The notes: generated from the letters alone by a model not told the origin. 64,000 nucleotides of DNA from CAIJMU01 sp035530275 (GCA_035530275.1 DATKVC010000018.1:62001-126000), one strand, 5' to 3'; positions 6,792 through 15,071 are shown, counted from the first letter of the stretch. A program made the numbers and translations.

Positions 6792-9271
6792 CAGGACCTC
6801 CGGGCTCGCAGGGAATTGGTCACGACGGTGAGGGAGGAAGCCGCCATGGCCGCGGCCGCGACGATGGGATGGAGGACCCCGAGCATCGCCAGAGGAATCG
6901 CCACGATGTTGTAGAAAAAGGCCCAGAAGACGTTCTGCCTGATGATGACGAAGGTCTTTTTCATAATGGCTACCGCGCGGAGGACGAGCCTCATGTCGGG
7001 ACGAAGGACGACGATGTCGGCGCTTTCCAGGGCCACGTCCGTGGCGCGGCCCAGGGCCATGCCGATCGTCGCCTCGACCAGGGCGGGGGCGTCGTTGATG
7101 CCATCTCCGGCCATCAGCACTTTCTTTCCGCCGCCCTCGATCCTCCTGACCTCGGCCGCCTTCCCGGCGGGGGAGGTTTCGGCGAAAACCTCGGTAATGC
7201 CGAGCCGCTCCGCTATCGACCGGGCGGTGCGCGCATTGTCACCGGTGATCATCGCCACGCCCAGCCGGCCCCGCCGAAGCGCGGAAATCGCCTCGGCGGC
7301 CTCGGCTCGGGGACGGTCCGAAACCCCGAAGATGCCGACGATCCGCCCCTCGAGGGACATATAGAAGACGGAGGCGCCGGAGGACTCCAAATCCTGGATT
7401 TCCCGAAGAGGGAGTTCGACGGGAAGGAGGTTCCTCACAATGTTCGCTGAACCCGAATTCTCAGGGACATCGATGAAGGATTTCGTACCAATACGGAGCT
7501 TCTTTCCGAGGATCGCGCCTTCGATCCCGCTCCCCGGCGTGGCGAGGAAGTCGCTCACCTCCAAGGGCTCGAAGCCGCGGGCCGAGTCGACGACGGCCTT
7601 GGCCAGGGAATGTTCGGAGAGGCGCTCCAATGAGAAGGCCAGCCTCAGGACCTCCCGCTCCGGGAGTTCGAAGGCGCGAAAGAAGGTCACCGTCGGCCTT
7701 CCCTCGGTGAGGGTCCCTGTCTTGTCGAAGACGACGTAGTCGATGCGGCTGCCCTTTTCGACGATGTCCCCGCCCTTGATGAGAATGCCCAGCGAGGCGG
7801 CGTGGGAGGTGCCGACCAGGAGGGCGAGGGGGGTCGCGAGACCGAGGGCGCAAGGACAGGCGATCACGAGCACCGAGACGGCGTTCAAGAGCGCCGTGGA
7901 AATGGGCGCGCCGAAAAGAAGCCAACCCAAGAAGGTCAGGGCCGCGATACCGAGCACCACGGGAACAAAGAGCCCGACGACGCGATCGGCCATGGCCTGA
8001 ATCGGCGCGCGACGCGCCTGGGCGTCCTCCACGGCCTTGATGATGCCGGCGAGAACCGTATCGGCGCCGGTCTTCGTGACGCGAAAGATGAAGCTTCCAT
8101 TCAGGTTCACCGTGCCGCCGAAGACTGGGGAGCCCGGGGCCTTCGATGCGGGACGCGATTCCCCCGTGAGCATCGACTCGTCAGCCTCGCTTCCTCCCGC
8201 GATCAGGACCCCGTCCAGGGGTATCTTCTCGCCGGGAATCACCTCGAGGAGATCGCCGGTCCGGATCGCCTCGATCGGCGCCATCAGTCGCTCGGCCGTG
8301 AGGATGCCCGCGCGATCTTCAACGCTCGTGCCGCCTTCCGCTGCGGGGTCGATCGCGAGCCGCCGCGCCTCGCGGGGACTGAGCTGGACGAGTTGGTTGA
8401 TGGCGTCCGAGGCCTTGTTCTTCGCTATGCGCTCGATGTAACGGCCGAGGAGGATGAGGGTGATGATCATGGCCACGGAGTCGAAATAGACTTCGCCGCC
8501 GACCGCGATTTGATAGATGCTGTAGCCGTAGGCGGAAATGGCGCCCGCGACGATCAGCACGTCCATCGTGAAGGCGCGGTTGACCAGGCCCCTGATCGAG
8601 CCCTTGATGAGGGGCCATCCCGAGTAGAACAAGACAGGCGTGGTGAGCACGAGGGAGATGATCTGGAAAATCATCTTCAGGCCTCGGTCCATGCCTTGGA
8701 AGAATCCCGCGTAGAGGGCGACGGCGAAGAGCATGAGCTGCATCGAAAAAAAGGCCGCCGTGCCGAAACGGATGAGCATGTCGCGGGCCTGCCGCTTCTG
8801 CTCCCCCTCGAAGGCGCTGGGGATATAAGGCTTCGGCGTGTAGCCGATGGAAGAGATCCTCGACAGGATGCCCTGCATGTCGACGCGTTGGGGGTCCCAG
8901 CGGATCCTCGCCCTATGCGTCGCGTAGTTAACCCGGGCGAAGGCGACGCCCTCGGTCTGCTCGAGGAGCTTTTCGTTCAGCCAGACGCAGGAGGCGCAGC
9001 GGATCCCATCGACGATGACGTCCGCCTCGATTTCGGAGCCTACGGTTCTCTGGCTTTCGAGAAAGGGGGAGACATCGAATTTTTTCGCCTCCACGGGACC
9101 GGGGGCCCAGCCCCGCCGGCTCTCGTAGAAGGCGTCGAGACCCTCGTCGTGGATGAGGCCGTAGACGCCGAGGCATGCATGGCAGCAGAAGACCTTCCGC
9201 TCGCCGCCGAACTCGGCGTAGACGGCCTCCTCCTCGGAGACGGGGAGGGCGCAATGGTCACAGGTGAGCAT
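6791..9271 (-). CDS. ccoI: Copper-transporting P1B-type ATPase CcoI/FixI
   Basis: Membrane copper pump that supplies copper for cbb3 oxidase assembly. The 826-residue protein opens with a cysteine-rich metal-binding domain ('CDHCALP' and 'FCCHACLGVYG'), then a heavy-metal-associated domain with 'GIRCASCVW', then the transport core: TGES actuator motif, the membrane metal site 'ACPCALGLATP', the phosphorylation site 'DKTGTLTEG' and the hinge 'GDGINDAPAL'. The N-terminal cysteine module is typical of CcoI rather than general CopA pumps. It starts within the last 14 bases of the TauE/SafE-like gene and is coupled to ccoS downstream. Confidence 0.95.
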   Translation of the reverse strand: MLTCDHCALPVSEEEAVYAEFGGERKVFCCHACLGVYGLIHDEGLDAFYESRRGWAPGPVEAKKFDVSPFLESQRTVGSEIEADVIVDGIRCASCVWLNEKLLEQTEGVAFARVNYATHRARIRWDPQRVDMQGILSRISSIGYTPKPYIPSAFEGEQKRQARDMLIRFGTAAFFSMQLMLFAVALYAGFFQGMDRGLKMIFQIISLVLTTPVLFYSGWPLIKGSIRGLVNRAFTMDVLIVAGAISAYGYSIYQIAVGGEVYFDSVAMIITLILLGRYIERIAKNKASDAINQLVQLSPREARRLAIDPAAEGGTSVEDRAGILTAERLMAPIEAIRTGDLLEVIPGEKIPLDGVLIAGGSEADESMLTGESRPASKAPGSPVFGGTVNLNGSFIFRVTKTGADTVLAGIIKAVEDAQARRAPIQAMADRVVGLFVPVVLGIAALTFLGWLLFGAPISTALLNAVSVLVIACPCALGLATPLALLVGTSHAASLGILIKGGDIVEKGSRIDYVVFDKTGTLTEGRPTVTFFRAFELPEREVLRLAFSLERLSEHSLAKAVVDSARGFEPLEVSDFLATPGSGIEGAILGKKLRIGTKSFIDVPENSGSANIVRNLLPVELPLREIQDLESSGASVFYMSLEGRIVGIFGVSDRPRAEAAEAISALRRGRLGVAMITGDNARTARSIAERLGITEVFAETSPAGKAAEVRRIEGGGKKVLMAGDGINDAPALVEATIGMALGRATDVALESADIVVLRPDMRLVLRAVAIMKKTFVIIRQNVFWAFFYNIVAIPLAMLGVLHPIVAAAAMAASSLTVVTNSLRARRS

Positions 9272-9941
9272 AGAGACTGATTCCTCGGTAGAGATAATAG
9301 AGCCCCATCAGGATCACGACGAAGCCGCCGATCCGGGTGATCCAGCGCCGGAGCGCCGAACCGAGGGAGGAGACCAGGGTTCCGAAGAGGAGGAGGGCCG
9401 GGAGGCTGCCGATGCCGAAAATGAAGGCGATCGCCGCGCCCTTGACAGCGCTGCCCGAGCCCGCGGCTCCGATGAAGACGGTGTAGGAGAGCCCGCAGGG
9501 CAGGAGGCCCATCGCCAGGCCGAGGAGGAAGGTGCGGAGGGTCGCCGTCGATGCGAGGGCCTTTTTCGCGATCCCGAGGACCACATGGTTGTGGCTCTCG
9601 AGCAGGGCGGCGCCCTTCCCGATGCCGGCTATGCCCAAACCCATCACGATCATGACCAGGCCGGCGAAGACCGCCACCACGTTCTGGATGCCGGCCAGCC
9701 CCCCCGCCACGTTGACGAAGGAGCCGCTCAGGCCCATCACCGCTCCGATGAGGCTGTAGGTGATCAAGCGGCCCGCGTGATACTGCAGGCCCAGGAGGAG
9801 CTTCGCGGGGAGGGTCTGGCTCCCCTCGCGCCGCGCCAGGTTCTGCGAGACCACGATCGGTCCGCACATGCCGATGCAGTGGCCGAAGCCTCCGAGGAGG
9901 CCGGTCATCAGCGCGAGGGAGTAGGCGGGGTCGACGATCAC
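9258..9941 (-). CDS. Sulfite exporter TauE/SafE-family membrane protein of the cco cluster
   Basis: A 227-residue protein with about six membrane helices, of the TauE/SafE (cytochrome-biogenesis transmembrane) type often found beside ccoI and ccoG. Notable are 'GHCIGMCGP' in the first helix and 'LLPCGLSY' mid-protein, whose cysteines could handle metal or thiols. A role in copper delivery or oxidase maturation is inferred from context. The chosen start is a GTG that overlaps the upstream gene's stop as GTGA; the frame is open for another 23 codons upstream, but those lie within the neighbour. Confidence 0.85.
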   Translation of the reverse strand: MIVDPAYSLALMTGLLGGFGHCIGMCGPIVVSQNLARREGSQTLPAKLLLGLQYHAGRLITYSLIGAVMGLSGSFVNVAGGLAGIQNVVAVFAGLVMIVMGLGIAGIGKGAALLESHNHVVLGIAKKALASTATLRTFLLGLAMGLLPCGLSYTVFIGAAGSGSAVKGAAIAFIFGIGSLPALLLFGTLVSSLGSALRRWITRIGGFVVILMGLYYLYRGISLYAHL

Positions 9942-10390
9942 AAGGCGATGAAGGGGAAGACGATCTTGCGGCTGGCTCCGCCTTCCTTGACGGTGATCTC
10001 GGCCTGCCAATGTTTGTCGCCGCTCATGCAGCGGGTGACCAGACCCTTGCCCTCGAAGTGGCCGGGGCTCGTTTCCGTCATGGTCGGGCTGTTCTTGCCC
10101 ATGTACATGGCGGGCATGCCCAGATCGAGGGTGAGCTCGGCGCCCTCCACGGGCTTGCCGTCACGGGTCAGGGTGACGCTGATGGCGAGGCTCTTCATCG
10201 ATTCGATGGGCCTCGGAAGGATTTCGAGCCGGGCGACGATGCCGCCCTCGAGCTCTTTGGTGACCGGACCCTTGGCGAGATCGTCGTTGGCGGTCGCGTC
10301 CTGGGCGCTCACGGAAGCAGCGAGAGCGAAGGCGAAGAGGAGGGCGACCAGGTTGCGGCCGCGCCCCGGGATGAGAAATCGGGTATTCAT
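9938..10390 (-). CDS. Secreted YtkA/FixH-like beta-sandwich protein
   Basis: A 150-residue protein with a cleavable signal peptide (about residues 1-30, ending ASVSAQ) and a YtkA/FixH-like immunoglobulin-fold domain. The core has 'VTLTRDGKPVEGAELTLDL', then a methionine-rich loop 'GMPAMYMGKN' that could bind copper, and a C-terminal 'HWQAEITV' strand. A periplasmic role in copper handling for the cbb3 oxidase is inferred. It is the second FixH-like gene in the cluster, next to ccoH. The start has a good SD (AAGGAG). Confidence 0.75.
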   Translation of the reverse strand: MNTRFLIPGRGRNLVALLFAFALAASVSAQDATANDDLAKGPVTKELEGGIVARLEILPRPIESMKSLAISVTLTRDGKPVEGAELTLDLGMPAMYMGKNSPTMTETSPGHFEGKGLVTRCMSGDKHWQAEITVKEGGASRKIVFPFIAL

Positions 10391-10399
10391 GGTGTCTCC

Positions 10400-10843
10400 T
10401 TATTGGGCGTAGACGGTCTCGGCGAAGCTCGTGCGCTTGTCGCCGACGCTGACGTCGATGCCGATGTCCCAGCTGCCCGGGAGGGGCAGGCTGGCCATCG
10501 CGAGATAGTCGCCGGTCTGCTGCGGCAGGGCCTGGTAGCTCTTGTTATAGGAGTTCGTCGAGGGCCTCGACACGGTGACCGTGACGCTGGCTCCCGCGAG
10601 GGGCTTGCGATCGCGGTCCAGCGCCTGCACGAGGAGCTGGTTGGAACCGACGCTGTATTCGTCGCGGCTGAGGGCGACCGACCAGCCGAGGGCGAGGTGA
10701 TTCTGGCGCTCCGCATCGAAGGCCAGGCCCTTCTCGTAGGGCTTGTCGGTCACCGTGCCGTCGAAGCTCCTCGCTCCGACGACGATCGTGGCGACGGTCA
10801 TGGCCACCACGATGATGCCGACGATCCATACGTATAGTTTCAT
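10400..10843 (-). CDS. ccoH: FixH/CcoH-family cbb3 oxidase accessory protein
   Basis: Single-pass membrane protein associated with assembly of the cbb3 oxidase. The 147 residues comprise an N-terminal anchor (about residues 4-24), the 'KPYEKGLAFDAERQNHLALG' segment that is characteristic of FixH, and an extracytoplasmic beta-sandwich ending 'GSWDIGIDVSVG'. It lies between ccoG and the YtkA-like gene, and its start is preceded by AAGGAAGTGAAGGA. Functional detail is taken from the family. Confidence 0.9.
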   Translation of the reverse strand: MKLYVWIVGIIVVAMTVATIVVGARSFDGTVTDKPYEKGLAFDAERQNHLALGWSVALSRDEYSVGSNQLLVQALDRDRKPLAGASVTVTVSRPSTNSYNKSYQALPQQTGDYLAMASLPLPGSWDIGIDVSVGDKRTSFAETVYAQ

Positions 10844-10847
10844 TCCT

Positions 10848-12083
10848 TCACTTCCTTGGCCGCTGTATGGCCGTGAAACTTTCCCTGACCCTGTATTCGG
10901 GGGAGGACGAAGCGATCGAGACCTCCACGGGCATCGGCTTCGTGGGATCGGCGACTCCCTGTATCACCAGCGTCACCGTCGATTCGAGGGGTTCGGCGCC
11001 GGCGGCCAGGGTGAAGCTCTCGCGCGAAGCGAGGACCGTCCCGACCGTCGAGCGAGGCTCGAGATCGAGGGTGAGGGCGGAGTCTGTCATGTTCCTCAAG
11101 GTGAGGACGCAGCGCACGGCCACAGCCCCGTTCCCCGTCACCACCGCGTTGGTCGGATCGACGGGGTGGAGGGTCGCCTCGAAGGGAGGCCTCGAGACGA
11201 AGAGAAAGACGAGGAGGGCGAGAAAGGCCGCGGTGAGGACGCCGGAGATGAGGAGGGGGACGCGGACCCCTCCGCGGGCGCTCTGAGCCTCGCCGCCCAG
11301 GGGGATGAAGCCGCGGGAGTAGTTGACGAGGGAGGGACGACTGCGCTTCGCCATCTTTTCCGTGCAGGCGTCCACGCATTCCGCGCAATGTATGCACTCG
11401 ATCTGCGAGCCTTCGCGGATGTCCACGCCCATGGGGCAGGCTTTGACGCAGGCCGAGCATTTCATGCACTCGCCCGAGCGGTTCCCGTCGAAGGCGACCA
11501 CCAGGGTCCGCTCATCGAAAAGGACGCCCTGGAGCTTCGCGTAAGGGCATACCTTCGCGCAAAACCCTCGGCGCAGGAGGGTCAGGTCGAGGAGCAACAC
11601 GATCGCGATGACGGCCCAGATGCCGACGACGAGACCGACCGATGAACCGCCAGTCTTGAAGAGGGCGCCGAGATCGTAGGGTGACACGAAGTAGCCGATC
11701 GTCGCGGCCGAGACCGCCGCGGAGAGGAGGACCGCCGCCAGATAGCCCGGCAGCGCGGCCCCTCGGCTCGCGCCGCTCTTGCCGAGGATGCCCGTGAGAT
11801 CGAGGAGCACCGTCTGGGGGCAGGCCCATCCGCACCAGAGCCGCCCGAATTTGATGGTCAGGAAGATCGCGGCGAATACCACTGCAAAGAGGGCTATCAG
11901 GACGAGGAAGAAGTCCTGCATCCAGATGGTGGCGCCGAACACATGCAGCCTGAGGGTCGCCACGTCGAAACGGAAGGCGCTTTCCCTGCCGATCTTGAGA
12001 AAAGGAAGGGCGAGAAAGGCGGCCAGGAGGATCAGACGAACCGCCTTCCTCGCCTGATGAAAGGTTCGAGGAATCTTAGTCAT
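10848..12083 (-). CDS. ccoG: Cytochrome oxidase accessory protein CcoG/FixG (ferredoxin-like)
   Basis: Membrane iron-sulfur protein linked to copper reduction and cbb3 oxidase assembly. The 411-residue protein has several N-terminal membrane helices with the 'GRLWCGWACPQT' motif, two 4Fe-4S clusters encoded by 'CMKCSACVKACPMGVDI' and 'CIHCAECVDACTEKM' at about residues 205-245, a further helix near residue 285, and a C-terminal extracytoplasmic Ig-like domain. The ATG overlaps the upstream micro-gene's stop (ATGACTAA), which indicates translational coupling. Confidence 0.96.
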   Translation of the reverse strand: MTKIPRTFHQARKAVRLILLAAFLALPFLKIGRESAFRFDVATLRLHVFGATIWMQDFFLVLIALFAVVFAAIFLTIKFGRLWCGWACPQTVLLDLTGILGKSGASRGAALPGYLAAVLLSAAVSAATIGYFVSPYDLGALFKTGGSSVGLVVGIWAVIAIVLLLDLTLLRRGFCAKVCPYAKLQGVLFDERTLVVAFDGNRSGECMKCSACVKACPMGVDIREGSQIECIHCAECVDACTEKMAKRSRPSLVNYSRGFIPLGGEAQSARGGVRVPLLISGVLTAAFLALLVFLFVSRPPFEATLHPVDPTNAVVTGNGAVAVRCVLTLRNMTDSALTLDLEPRSTVGTVLASRESFTLAAGAEPLESTVTLVIQGVADPTKPMPVEVSIASSSPEYRVRESFTAIQRPRK

Positions 12084-12219
12084 CGTCGTCCATCATCCTA
12101 AACTTGCTCTCCTCCACCCGGTCGTGCCGCTTCTTCGAGTAATAGTAGACGATGATGATGCTGAAGAGCGCGACCAGGGATATTCCGAACGCGAGTTCGG
12201 CGATGATGGCTAAATTCAT
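12076..12219 (-). CDS. 47-residue single-pass membrane protein of the cco cluster
   Basis: A small open frame with one membrane helix at about residues 6-27, then a basic stretch 'YYYSKKRHD' and an acidic tail ending in four aspartates. Its stop overlaps the ccoG start, and it lies between the cbb3 structural and assembly genes. Size and topology recall the CcoQ/FixQ subunit, but I see no decisive sequence match. The SD is weak (AAGG), and coupling to the preceding micro-gene, whose stop lies 2 bases upstream of this ATG, may drive translation. Confidence 0.6.
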   Translation of the reverse strand: MNLAIIAELAFGISLVALFSIIIVYYYSKKRHDRVEESKFRMMDDDD

Positions 12220-12221
12220 AT

Positions 12222-12344
12222 TCAGGCCTTTTCGCCCTTGGCTTTCGCCGACTTGACGGCGCGGGCGGCGACGAAGACCAGAACTATGATTACCGCCGTG
12301 GGGACGACGGTAAAGGCGATCGTCAATGCCAATGAAGAGTCCAT
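12222..12344 (-). CDS. 40-residue single-pass membrane protein of the cco cluster
   Basis: A tiny open frame: one membrane helix at about residues 5-27 followed by a lysine-rich cytoplasmic tail 'KSAKAKGEKA'. It has a good SD (AAGGAG, 5 bases before the ATG) and ends 2 bases before the 47-residue micro-gene, so both look like real operon members. Function is not recognisable. A structural subunit or stabiliser of the cbb3 complex is the natural guess from context. Confidence 0.55.
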   Translation of the reverse strand: MDSSLALTIAFTVVPTAVIIVLVFVAARAVKSAKAKGEKA

Positions 12345-12429
12345 GCCTTCTCCTTGTTCGTTTCGAGCCGGGCGGAGCCCCGGCGGTTGCGAGCCGACCC
12401 GGCGAGGGTCTGACCCCCGCCGGACCGGC

Positions 12430-12485
12430 GAGTCGAAGGGTGGGGCGCGGAGGCGGTTAGCCCGCCGGAGCGCCCTCCCCGACTC
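12430..12485 (-). terminator. Large stem-loop between cbb3 structural and assembly genes
   Basis: Immediately after the 60-residue membrane-anchor gene the sequence folds as an extended hairpin: GAGTCG with CGACTC outside, GGGCGC with GCGCCC in the middle (12443-12448 and 12470-12475), and GGCGG with CCGCC around a 5-base loop. No T-tract follows on the minus strand. It could be a partial terminator or an mRNA-stabilising element that raises oxidase subunits over assembly factors. A smaller GC-rich hairpin sits at 12367-12384. Confidence 0.5.
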
Positions 12486-12488
12486 TCC

Positions 12489-12671
12489 CTACTTGTTGAT
12501 CGATTCCGTGTAGGCCTTGGCCTGGGTCCAGCCGCTGAAGGCCGGCGTATAGGCCAGGGTGTAATAGACCCCGAAGGCGATCAAGCCGAAAAAGAGGATC
12601 AGCCACCCGATGGGAAGCTTACGCGCGGTCGCCTTCGACTCCATCGCGTGAATGTCGTCATTGTCTTCCAT
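12489..12671 (-). CDS. Detached cbb3 membrane-anchor protein (FixP N-terminal-like)
   Basis: A 60-residue protein with a polar N-terminus, one membrane helix ('GWLILFFGLIAFGVYYTLAY') and the tail 'TPAFSGWTQAKAYTESI'. The helix followed by P-x-F/L-S-G-W-x-Q resembles the N-terminal anchor domain of CcoP (FixP_N), which normally precedes the dihaem domain. Here no haem motif follows; the cytochrome domain is fused to CcoO in the gene just upstream. The start has GGAGG at good spacing. CcoQ is the alternative name. Confidence 0.7.
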   Translation of the reverse strand: MEDNDDIHAMESKATARKLPIGWLILFFGLIAFGVYYTLAYTPAFSGWTQAKAYTESINK

Positions 12672-12682
12672 GCGCTGCCTCC

Positions 12683-13618
12683 TCACTTCTTCCCTTGCAG
12701 GGATCTGATGTAGCTGATGACAGCCCAGACCGAGTCCTGGTCCAGGCTCGAGCCGAAGGAAGGCATGTTGTCCGTCGCGACGCGACCTTCCTCGGTGTTG
12801 CCCGGCTGGATACCGTTGGTGATGACTTCCTGGTAATCGCCGTCGGGCAGGTCGCCCTTCACGCCGAAGAAGACGTCGTCGACGAGGCTCGGGCCGATCT
12901 GACCCTTGGCGTCGTCGCCGTGGCAGACCGCGCAATTGTCCTTGAAGAGGGAGGCGCCCTTCGCGATGAAGGTCGCGTCTCCGGCGTGGGGATTGACGAT
13001 GGAGGCCTTATTGACGCCCACGGGCTGGACGATGGTCGGCGCCTTCGGCACCGCGGTCCCGAGCTGCTGAACATAGGCGATGAGGGCGTCGAGTTCGGTC
13101 TTGGACGCAAGCGAAGCGATCTCGTCCGCGGTGTAGGGGAAGCCGTTCACGTCCATGTGAAGCTCGATCTTCTTGGGATTGAGCTTGTAGTCGGCCAGCC
13201 AGCCGTAGGCGGGCATGTTCGACACGGGGACGATGGCGCGGGGATCGGCGAAATGCTGGCGCTGCCAGGCGTCGGGATACTTCCCGCCTTCGCGGGCGAG
13301 GTCGGGTCCGGTGCGCTTGGAGCCCCAGAGGAAGGGCCGATCGTAGGCGAACTCGCCGGCCTTGGAATAATCGCCGTAGCGCATGACCTCGGTCTTGAGG
13401 GGCCTGATCTCCTGGCTGTGGCAGTTGATGCAGCCTTCCCGCTGGTAGATATCCTTGCCGGCGAGCTGGAGGGCCGAGTAGGGCTTGAGGCCGTCGAGCT
13501 TGGGATGCATCGAAACGGTAAGCATTGGTATGAACATTGTCACCGCGGTGCCCACGAGGATGGCTCCGACGGCGGTGACGGCGAAAAGAATCGGTCGCGA
13601 ATATAGGTCTTTGGCCAT
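12683..13618 (-). CDS. ccoO: cbb3 oxidase monohaem subunit CcoO fused to a CcoP-like cytochrome c domain
   Basis: Electron-entry subunit of cbb3 oxidase. The 311-residue protein has an N-terminal anchor (about residues 9-31), the CcoO domain with haem motif 'CINCH' and family segments 'LWGSKRTGPDLAREG' and 'SNMPAYGWL', and then, from about residue 210, a second cytochrome c domain with 'CAVCHG' and a methionine ligand candidate in 'TDNMPSFG'. Standard CcoO is about 200-240 residues, so the C-terminal domain appears to replace part of CcoP. It lies 10 bases downstream of ccoN. Confidence 0.92.
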   Translation of the reverse strand: MAKDLYSRPILFAVTAVGAILVGTAVTMFIPMLTVSMHPKLDGLKPYSALQLAGKDIYQREGCINCHSQEIRPLKTEVMRYGDYSKAGEFAYDRPFLWGSKRTGPDLAREGGKYPDAWQRQHFADPRAIVPVSNMPAYGWLADYKLNPKKIELHMDVNGFPYTADEIASLASKTELDALIAYVQQLGTAVPKAPTIVQPVGVNKASIVNPHAGDATFIAKGASLFKDNCAVCHGDDAKGQIGPSLVDDVFFGVKGDLPDGDYQEVITNGIQPGNTEEGRVATDNMPSFGSSLDQDSVWAVISYIRSLQGKK

Positions 13619-13628
13619 GACCTCCCCC

Positions 13629-15071
13629 TTACGCCTTCGCCACGGTAGTGGCGTGGGCCGTGGCGATCTTCGCCCCAGCCATGCCGCGGGTCTTCTTGAT
13701 GCCCGTGCGGATCGTCATGACGACGTTATAGATGAAGAACAGCATGCCGACGGTGAAGATGAGACCGCCCACCGTGCGGAGCTCCCAGTAGGGGAAGATC
13801 TTCGCCAGTACCTCGGTGAAGGTGTAGGCCAGATTGCCGTGCGCGTCGACGGCCTTCCAGAGCGAGCCTTCCATCAGGCCGGCGATCCACATCGAGATGG
13901 AGTAGATCAGCTGCCCGACCAGCACGAGCCAGAAGTGGATGTTCGCCACCTTCACGCTGTGGATCTCGATGTCGTAGATCTTCGGGATGATGTAGTAGAC
14001 GGAGGCCGTCACCGTCATCGTGACCCAGCCCATCGTGCCCATGTGGACGTGACCGATGACCCAGTCGGTGAAGTGGATCAGCTGGCTGACCGTCCTGAGT
14101 CCCTGGGTCGGTCCCTGGACCGTCTGGAGACCGTAGAAGGTGATGGCGAGGACGAAGAACTTGGTCAGGTAGTTGGACTGCATCTTCTTCCAGTCGGCGC
14201 CCACGGTGTAGTAGCCGTTGACCACGGAGCCCCAGGAGGGGGCGATCAGGAAGATCGTGAAGGCGATGCCGAGACTCTGGATCCAGTCGGGAAGGGGCGA
14301 ATACACGAGGTGATGCGCGCCTGTCCAGAGGTAGCCGAAGGTCAGCGACCAGAAGGAGATGATCGAGAGCCTGTGGCTGTAGATCGGAAGGCCGGTCGAC
14401 TTGGGCAGGAAGTAGTAGAACATCGCGAGGATGGGCATCGTGAGGAGGAATCCGACGATGTTGTGTCCGTACCACCACTCGACGTTGGCGCTGTTGACGC
14501 CGATGAAGACGGAGTAGGACTTGTCCCAGCCGGCGGGTATCGCCAGGTTGTTGACGATGTAGAGCACGGCCACGGTGATGACCGTTCCCATGATGAACCA
14601 GAGCGAGATGTACATCTGCTCTTCCCTGCGCTTGAGGATCGTCCCGAAGACGTTGATGGCGAAGAGGACCCAGAGGATCACCACCGCGATGTCGATGGGC
14701 CACTCGAACTCCGCGTACTCGAGCGACTGGTCCATGCCGATGAAGAGACTCAGCATCGCGAGGAGGATTCCCACGTTGAAGGCCCAGAGATGGAAGCGCG
14801 CGAGCTTGGGGAAGAGGAGGGGGCGCTTCGTGAGCTTCATGACGATGTAGAAGGTGATGCCGAAGATCGCGCCGATCCCGAGCCCGTAGGCGAGGATGTT
14901 CGTGTGAACGACGCGCATCCGCCCGTAGGTGAAGAAGGGCGGGAAATTCAGCGAGGGCATCCACAGCTGCATCGAGATCCAGATGCCGACGACGATCCCG
15001 ACCACCCCCCAGACAATCGCCGAGAGGATGAATCCCTGAACCGTTTGATTATCGTAGCGATAATCATCCAT
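13629..15071 (-). CDS. ccoN: cbb3-type cytochrome c oxidase subunit I
   Basis: Catalytic haem-copper subunit that reduces oxygen and pumps protons at low oxygen. The 480-residue, roughly 12-helix protein has the expected ligand set: 'VVHTNILAYGLG' for low-spin haem, 'WYGHNIVGFLL' and 'GAHHLVYSPLPDW' for CuB, and 'IGHVHMGTMGW' for the haem ligands. The start is the ATG preceded by AAGGAGGAATTGC; an in-frame ATG 36 bases upstream has no such site. It is the first gene of the cco run, with 114 bases between it and the terC-like gene. Confidence 0.97.
   Translation of the reverse strand: MDDYRYDNQTVQGFILSAIVWGVVGIVVGIWISMQLWMPSLNFPPFFTYGRMRVVHTNILAYGLGIGAIFGITFYIVMKLTKRPLLFPKLARFHLWAFNVGILLAMLSLFIGMDQSLEYAEFEWPIDIAVVILWVLFAINVFGTILKRREEQMYISLWFIMGTVITVAVLYIVNNLAIPAGWDKSYSVFIGVNSANVEWWYGHNIVGFLLTMPILAMFYYFLPKSTGLPIYSHRLSIISFWSLTFGYLWTGAHHLVYSPLPDWIQSLGIAFTIFLIAPSWGSVVNGYYTVGADWKKMQSNYLTKFFVLAITFYGLQTVQGPTQGLRTVSQLIHFTDWVIGHVHMGTMGWVTMTVTASVYYIIPKIYDIEIHSVKVANIHFWLVLVGQLIYSISMWIAGLMEGSLWKAVDAHGNLAYTFTEVLAKIFPYWELRTVGGLIFTVGMLFFIYNVVMTIRTGIKKTRGMAGAKIATAHATTVAKA

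Noticed and set aside
12345..12488. tRNA gene suggested by GC-rich hairpins and a TTCGA sequence
   Set aside because: No cloverleaf: the acceptor and D-arm pairings cannot be formed; the sequence is better explained as nested hairpins.
12489..12935. A 148-codon minus-strand frame ending in the 60-residue anchor protein
   Set aside because: The upstream part is an out-of-frame, Arg-rich shadow of the CcoO-CcoP gene; the SD places the start at 12671.
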